From Podospora pseudoanserina (lineage: Eukaryota; Ascomycota; Sordariomycetes; Sordariales; Podosporaceae), in the NCBI RefSeq assembly GCF_035222485.1, contig NC_085920.1:6992001-7056000 (forward strand): 64,000 nucleotides of DNA. The letters are read 5' to 3'. Under the pieces are notes generated by a model. The model saw nothing but the letters and a program-made list of their open reading frames with translations, was not told the origin of the DNA and did not search any database. Shown here piece by piece: positions 61,627 through 64,000 of the stretch; the first letter of the stretch is position 1, and each line of letters begins with the position of its first letter. Position numbers and translations under genes: made by a program.

Positions 61627-64000
61627 TCAGTCCACTCTCAAAATCACCTTCCAACCCAACGCTCCCGCCTCCCTAATCGCGCATGCCAGACAGCCTCTTC
61701 TTCTCCGACTAACAACCACATTCCACCCCCTCTCTGCACACATCGCCCGAGCCAACATCTCCATGTCACTGCCGAATTGCCGTCTTCTACTCTCGCTGTG
61801 CATCTTCTTCGAGGCGCTCTCCAGCTTTCCCTCAAAAGTACCTCCAACTGGGGAGAGAGGGGAGTTCATGCTGTAGCTGTCTGACCGGCTGATAACCGGC
61901 GACAGAGGGATCTCGTGTTCTTGCGGTTGGGGCTGAAAGCCAGTGATGCAGTCTACCACGAGGAATTTTGCTGCAGGAGGGGAGGACGAAGCAGGTGTCT
62001 GGCTTGGTTTGTGAGGGGCGTTGGAGTAGTCACCCAGCAGAGCTTCAAGTGTAAAGTCTTTCTTGGAGAATAGCAGGTCCGAGAGATGGAGCGCAGTGTA
62101 TGCGAAGTACTTGTGAAGGGGATGGCCTGCCGGATTGTTAGTTACCAACGATAGGAGTGACAGACAGAGAAACCTACCAAGAACAGTAGCAGCCTTACCA
62201 CTACCATCACCATTCAAATCCACCTGCCGAATAGTCGGGCTGCTTGGCGACTTCATAATCTTGACGTGCTGCGACGGCACACACGGGTGCGCAGTCACAA
62301 AGTTGATATCCTTCGCCAGCGAGAAGGTGTGCTCGGTCACCTCCTCCGTGTCCATATCCGTAACCGTAAAGCGAATGGCCGCCGGGTAGGTATGAATCTC
62401 GGGAGGCCGGCTGCTGACTTCTGAAACCGGTGTTACTCCGTTGCTCTCACTAGGTGTGGTGTGCACCGAATCGGCCGGCGCGCAAAGCTGCAATGCCTCG
62501 AAGCCGATGTGAATCATAGGCGGGACCCTGTCCCGGTAAATGTTTTCAAATGGAATGATAAAGTCCGCCGGCAGAACAGAAGAAGGGTCGGCGTCACCGA
62601 GAACGTTGGATTCGTTTTCAATGGCGCGCTTGCCCCAGAGGCGAGCCTTCTTGTCGACATGGAGGGCGTCTTCGGCAGTCTCTTCGACTTCGATGTTGAC
62701 CCAGCCGTCTCCAAGCCCAAGAGGTGTGACGTCACTCGAAATCCATCCCATGCATTCTACGGCACCTTTGCCTGCAGCGAGCACCCGGCCGACGATGCAA
62801 GCAGTGCTCCAGAAGCTCTTGCCAGAGTAGACGAACCCGGCACAGAGGTTTGCCATGGGGCCCAGCCTCGCCATGGCATCTGGGTCGTTCTCCAGCAGAG
62901 TTGCCATCAAGAAATGGCACAGTCCTTCCCCGGGCAACATCAGGCCGGACACATAGCTCTTGGAAAGCCAGCCAGAAGAGTGCAGTGCAGCCGAGATCTT
63001 TCTTCGTCTGGATGCCACCCGACGAGACTTCGAATTGGATCTAGGGACGGTAAAATACGACGAGCGTTGACTGTCGGCTCGGCTGCTCGGACTGGCGAGG
63101 GGTGTGGTCAACGGAGTGCCTTCCACCACGGCACGGCAGTTGTCAGAGATTGTCGAGACATAGGACTTCTCATCCGGCCACCGCAATCTCCTGGCAAAAT
63201 GCTCCAGGCCCTTAAGCTGACGCTGCACGTGCTTTCCTCTGATGAGATAGGCCGGATCATGGTGGTGATTTTTATGGCCATGTCCATGTCCATGTCCATG
63301 CCCGTGTTCGCGAGACAGAGACATGCGTTTGGTCAACGAAGCCAACCACCCAGAAGAAGGCTTCTCGTCTGATGACCTCTCCGTGCCCTCTGTCTTGACG
63401 ACCTCGATGTTTTCCAACCAAGCTCTTGCAAGGATGAGCGACCACTTCACCGACTTGTTCGCATCTCTCTCGAACCGCAAAATCTCCGCCGGTCGAATAC
63501 TCTCCACTCCCAACTCGTCTCCCTCCGTGATTGCATCCAACCTGATGAGCAACTCACAAGCCAGCAAGATCTGCATCAGCAACCAATACCTCTCCTCAAA
63601 GATGTCGCCCGACGAACCTCCCGTCCCGATCGAAGCCCCATCATCCATCTCATCCCCCAAATCATTCCCCCACAGCAGCTGTCCCAACCTGATTCTCCAC
63701 TCCACGTGCGAGAAATCAATCCACATGTTCGGGGCCGCCAGCACCTTGACCAAGGCCGAAATCTGCACGGCAAGACTGTACGGATCCCGGTGGTCCAGCA
63801 CCTTCGTCGGCGGGTGGAGAATCTGGAGGAACAACTCATTGTAAAGTTCGCTCGAAACCCTCTTCTCCCGCAAGTGCTTCTCCGTATACCTCGCCCCATT
63901 CTTGATCAGCTGCTCCATGATCAGACTCTCCTCAATATGTCTCAGCCCGTCCTTGGACGTCAGCATCTTTTGCCTCTGCTCAACCACCACCGGGGTCCTC
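61627..64000 (-). CDS. Large protein of unknown family (5' partial)
   Basis: Exons from the minus strand: 62178 to beyond 64000, and 61627-62126, joined by a 51-nt intron in phase (TVLG|HPLHKYF). At least 770 aa; the frame is open to the window end, so the start lies outside. The N-terminal part visible is mostly helical (HIEESLIMEQLIKNGARYTE and VSSELYNELFLQILHP), then a region with HGHGHGHGHGHK and further His, a Ser/Arg-rich linker, and a C-terminal half with mixed strands (VPPMIHIGFEALQLCAP, IHTYPAAIRFTVTDMDTEE). It ends in AMCAERGWNVVVSRRRRG and AGALGWKVILRVD. There is no signal peptide in view; a few hydrophobic stretches (SGLMLPGEGLCHFLMATLL) could be buried helices. I recognise no domain. 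It looks like a genuine, well-kept gene from codon use and length. Confidence 0.75.
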   Translation of the reverse strand, partial: RTPVVVEQRQKMLTSKDGLRHIEESLIMEQLIKNGARYTEKHLREKRVSSELYNELFLQILHPPTKVLDHRDPYSLAVQISALVKVLAAPNMWIDFSHVEWRIRLGQLLWGNDLGDEMDDGASIGTGGSSGDIFEERYWLLMQILLACELLIRLDAITEGDELGVESIRPAEILRFERDANKSVKWSLILARAWLENIEVVKTEGTERSSDEKPSSGWLASLTKRMSLSREHGHGHGHGHGHKNHHHDPAYLIRGKHVQRQLKGLEHFARRLRWPDEKSYVSTISDNCRAVVEGTPLTTPLASPSSRADSQRSSYFTVPRSNSKSRRVASRRRKISAALHSSGWLSKSYVSGLMLPGEGLCHFLMATLLENDPDAMARLGPMANLCAGFVYSGKSFWSTACIVGRVLAAGKGAVECMGWISSDVTPLGLGDGWVNIEVEETAEDALHVDKKARLWGKRAIENESNVLGDADPSSVLPADFIIPFENIYRDRVPPMIHIGFEALQLCAPADSVHTTPSESNGVTPVSEVSSRPPEIHTYPAAIRFTVTDMDTEEVTEHTFSLAKDINFVTAHPCVPSQHVKIMKSPSSPTIRQVDLNGDGSGKAATVLGRFLCLSLLSLVTNNPAGHPLHKYFAYTALHLSDLLFSKKDFTLEALLGDYSNAPHKPSQTPASSSPPAAKFLVVDCITGFQPQPQEHEIPLSPVISRSDSYSMNSPLSPVGGTFEGKLESASKKMHSESRRRQFGSDMEMLARAMCAERGWNVVVSRRRRGCLACAIREAGALGWKVILRVD
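63279..63300 (-). repeat. CATGTC hexamers encoding His-Gly
   Basis: Tandem 6-bp units giving alternating His-Gly in the last gene; together with adjacent His residues it makes a His-rich loop that could bind metal (inference). Confidence 0.75.

Overview
The window is nuclear DNA of a filamentous ascomycete, most likely a sordariomycete and plausibly Sordariales. Signs are short introns (about 50-180 nt) with GTRNGT donors and CTAAC/CTGAC-like branch sites, interrupted housekeeping genes, polyglutamine regulators, C/T-rich leaders and long gene-free spacers. Species cannot be fixed from the sequence alone. I rebuilt 20 protein-coding genes by joining exons whose splice phases agree; the first and last run off the window. 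I saw no tRNA, rRNA, CRISPR-like array or recognisable transposon, and no AT-rich blocks of the kind left by repeat-induced point mutation.

Layout. 1-4.6 kb: ERF2-like palmitoyltransferase (+), TYW3 tRNA-wybutosine methyltransferase (+), MIC19 mitochondrial MICOS subunit (-). 8.0-10.0 kb: ferric reductase (+). 12.6-14.7 kb: LEU4 2-isopropylmalate synthase (+). 16.5-19.5 kb: KAP95 importin beta (+). 23.6-26.9 kb: polyQ Zn2Cys6 transcription factor (+). 27.7-28.2 kb: ISD11 Fe-S assembly factor (+). 29.2-31.3 kb: conserved proline-rich/acidic protein of unknown function (+), followed by an odd in-frame repeat-bearing open stretch. 32.4-33.8 kb: secreted double-FAS1 protein (-). 34.9-39.1 kb: PAPS reductase (-) divergent from phosphoserine phosphatase (+). 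42.8-44.6 kb: TEF1 (+). 45.4-47.2 kb: borate/bicarbonate-type transporter (+). 47.7-48.9 kb: RTA1-like membrane protein (-). 52.4-54.9 kb: TGL1-like steryl ester/acid lipase (-). 55.8-57.2 kb: F-box-like protein (+). 58.2-58.7 kb: ribosomal protein eS30 (-). 60.3-61.1 kb: secreted CREG-like protein (+). 61.6-64.0 kb: large protein of unknown family (-, partial).

The genes look like an ordinary core-genome neighbourhood, not a cluster or an island. Loose functional links exist: ISD11 and MIC19 are mitochondrial, LEU4, SER2 and the PAPS reductase serve amino-acid and sulfur metabolism, and the LEU4 upstream region carries a perfect GCN4/CPC1-type TGACTCA site. I found no convincing undescribed system. 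The most interesting items are gene-structure oddities: the coding-like extension beyond the stop at 31314, a phase-forced GC-AG intron, a 14-nt micro-exon, first exons of 5-12 nt, in-frame or tandem splice choices, two unresolved candidate genes, and two sizeable proteins I cannot assign.
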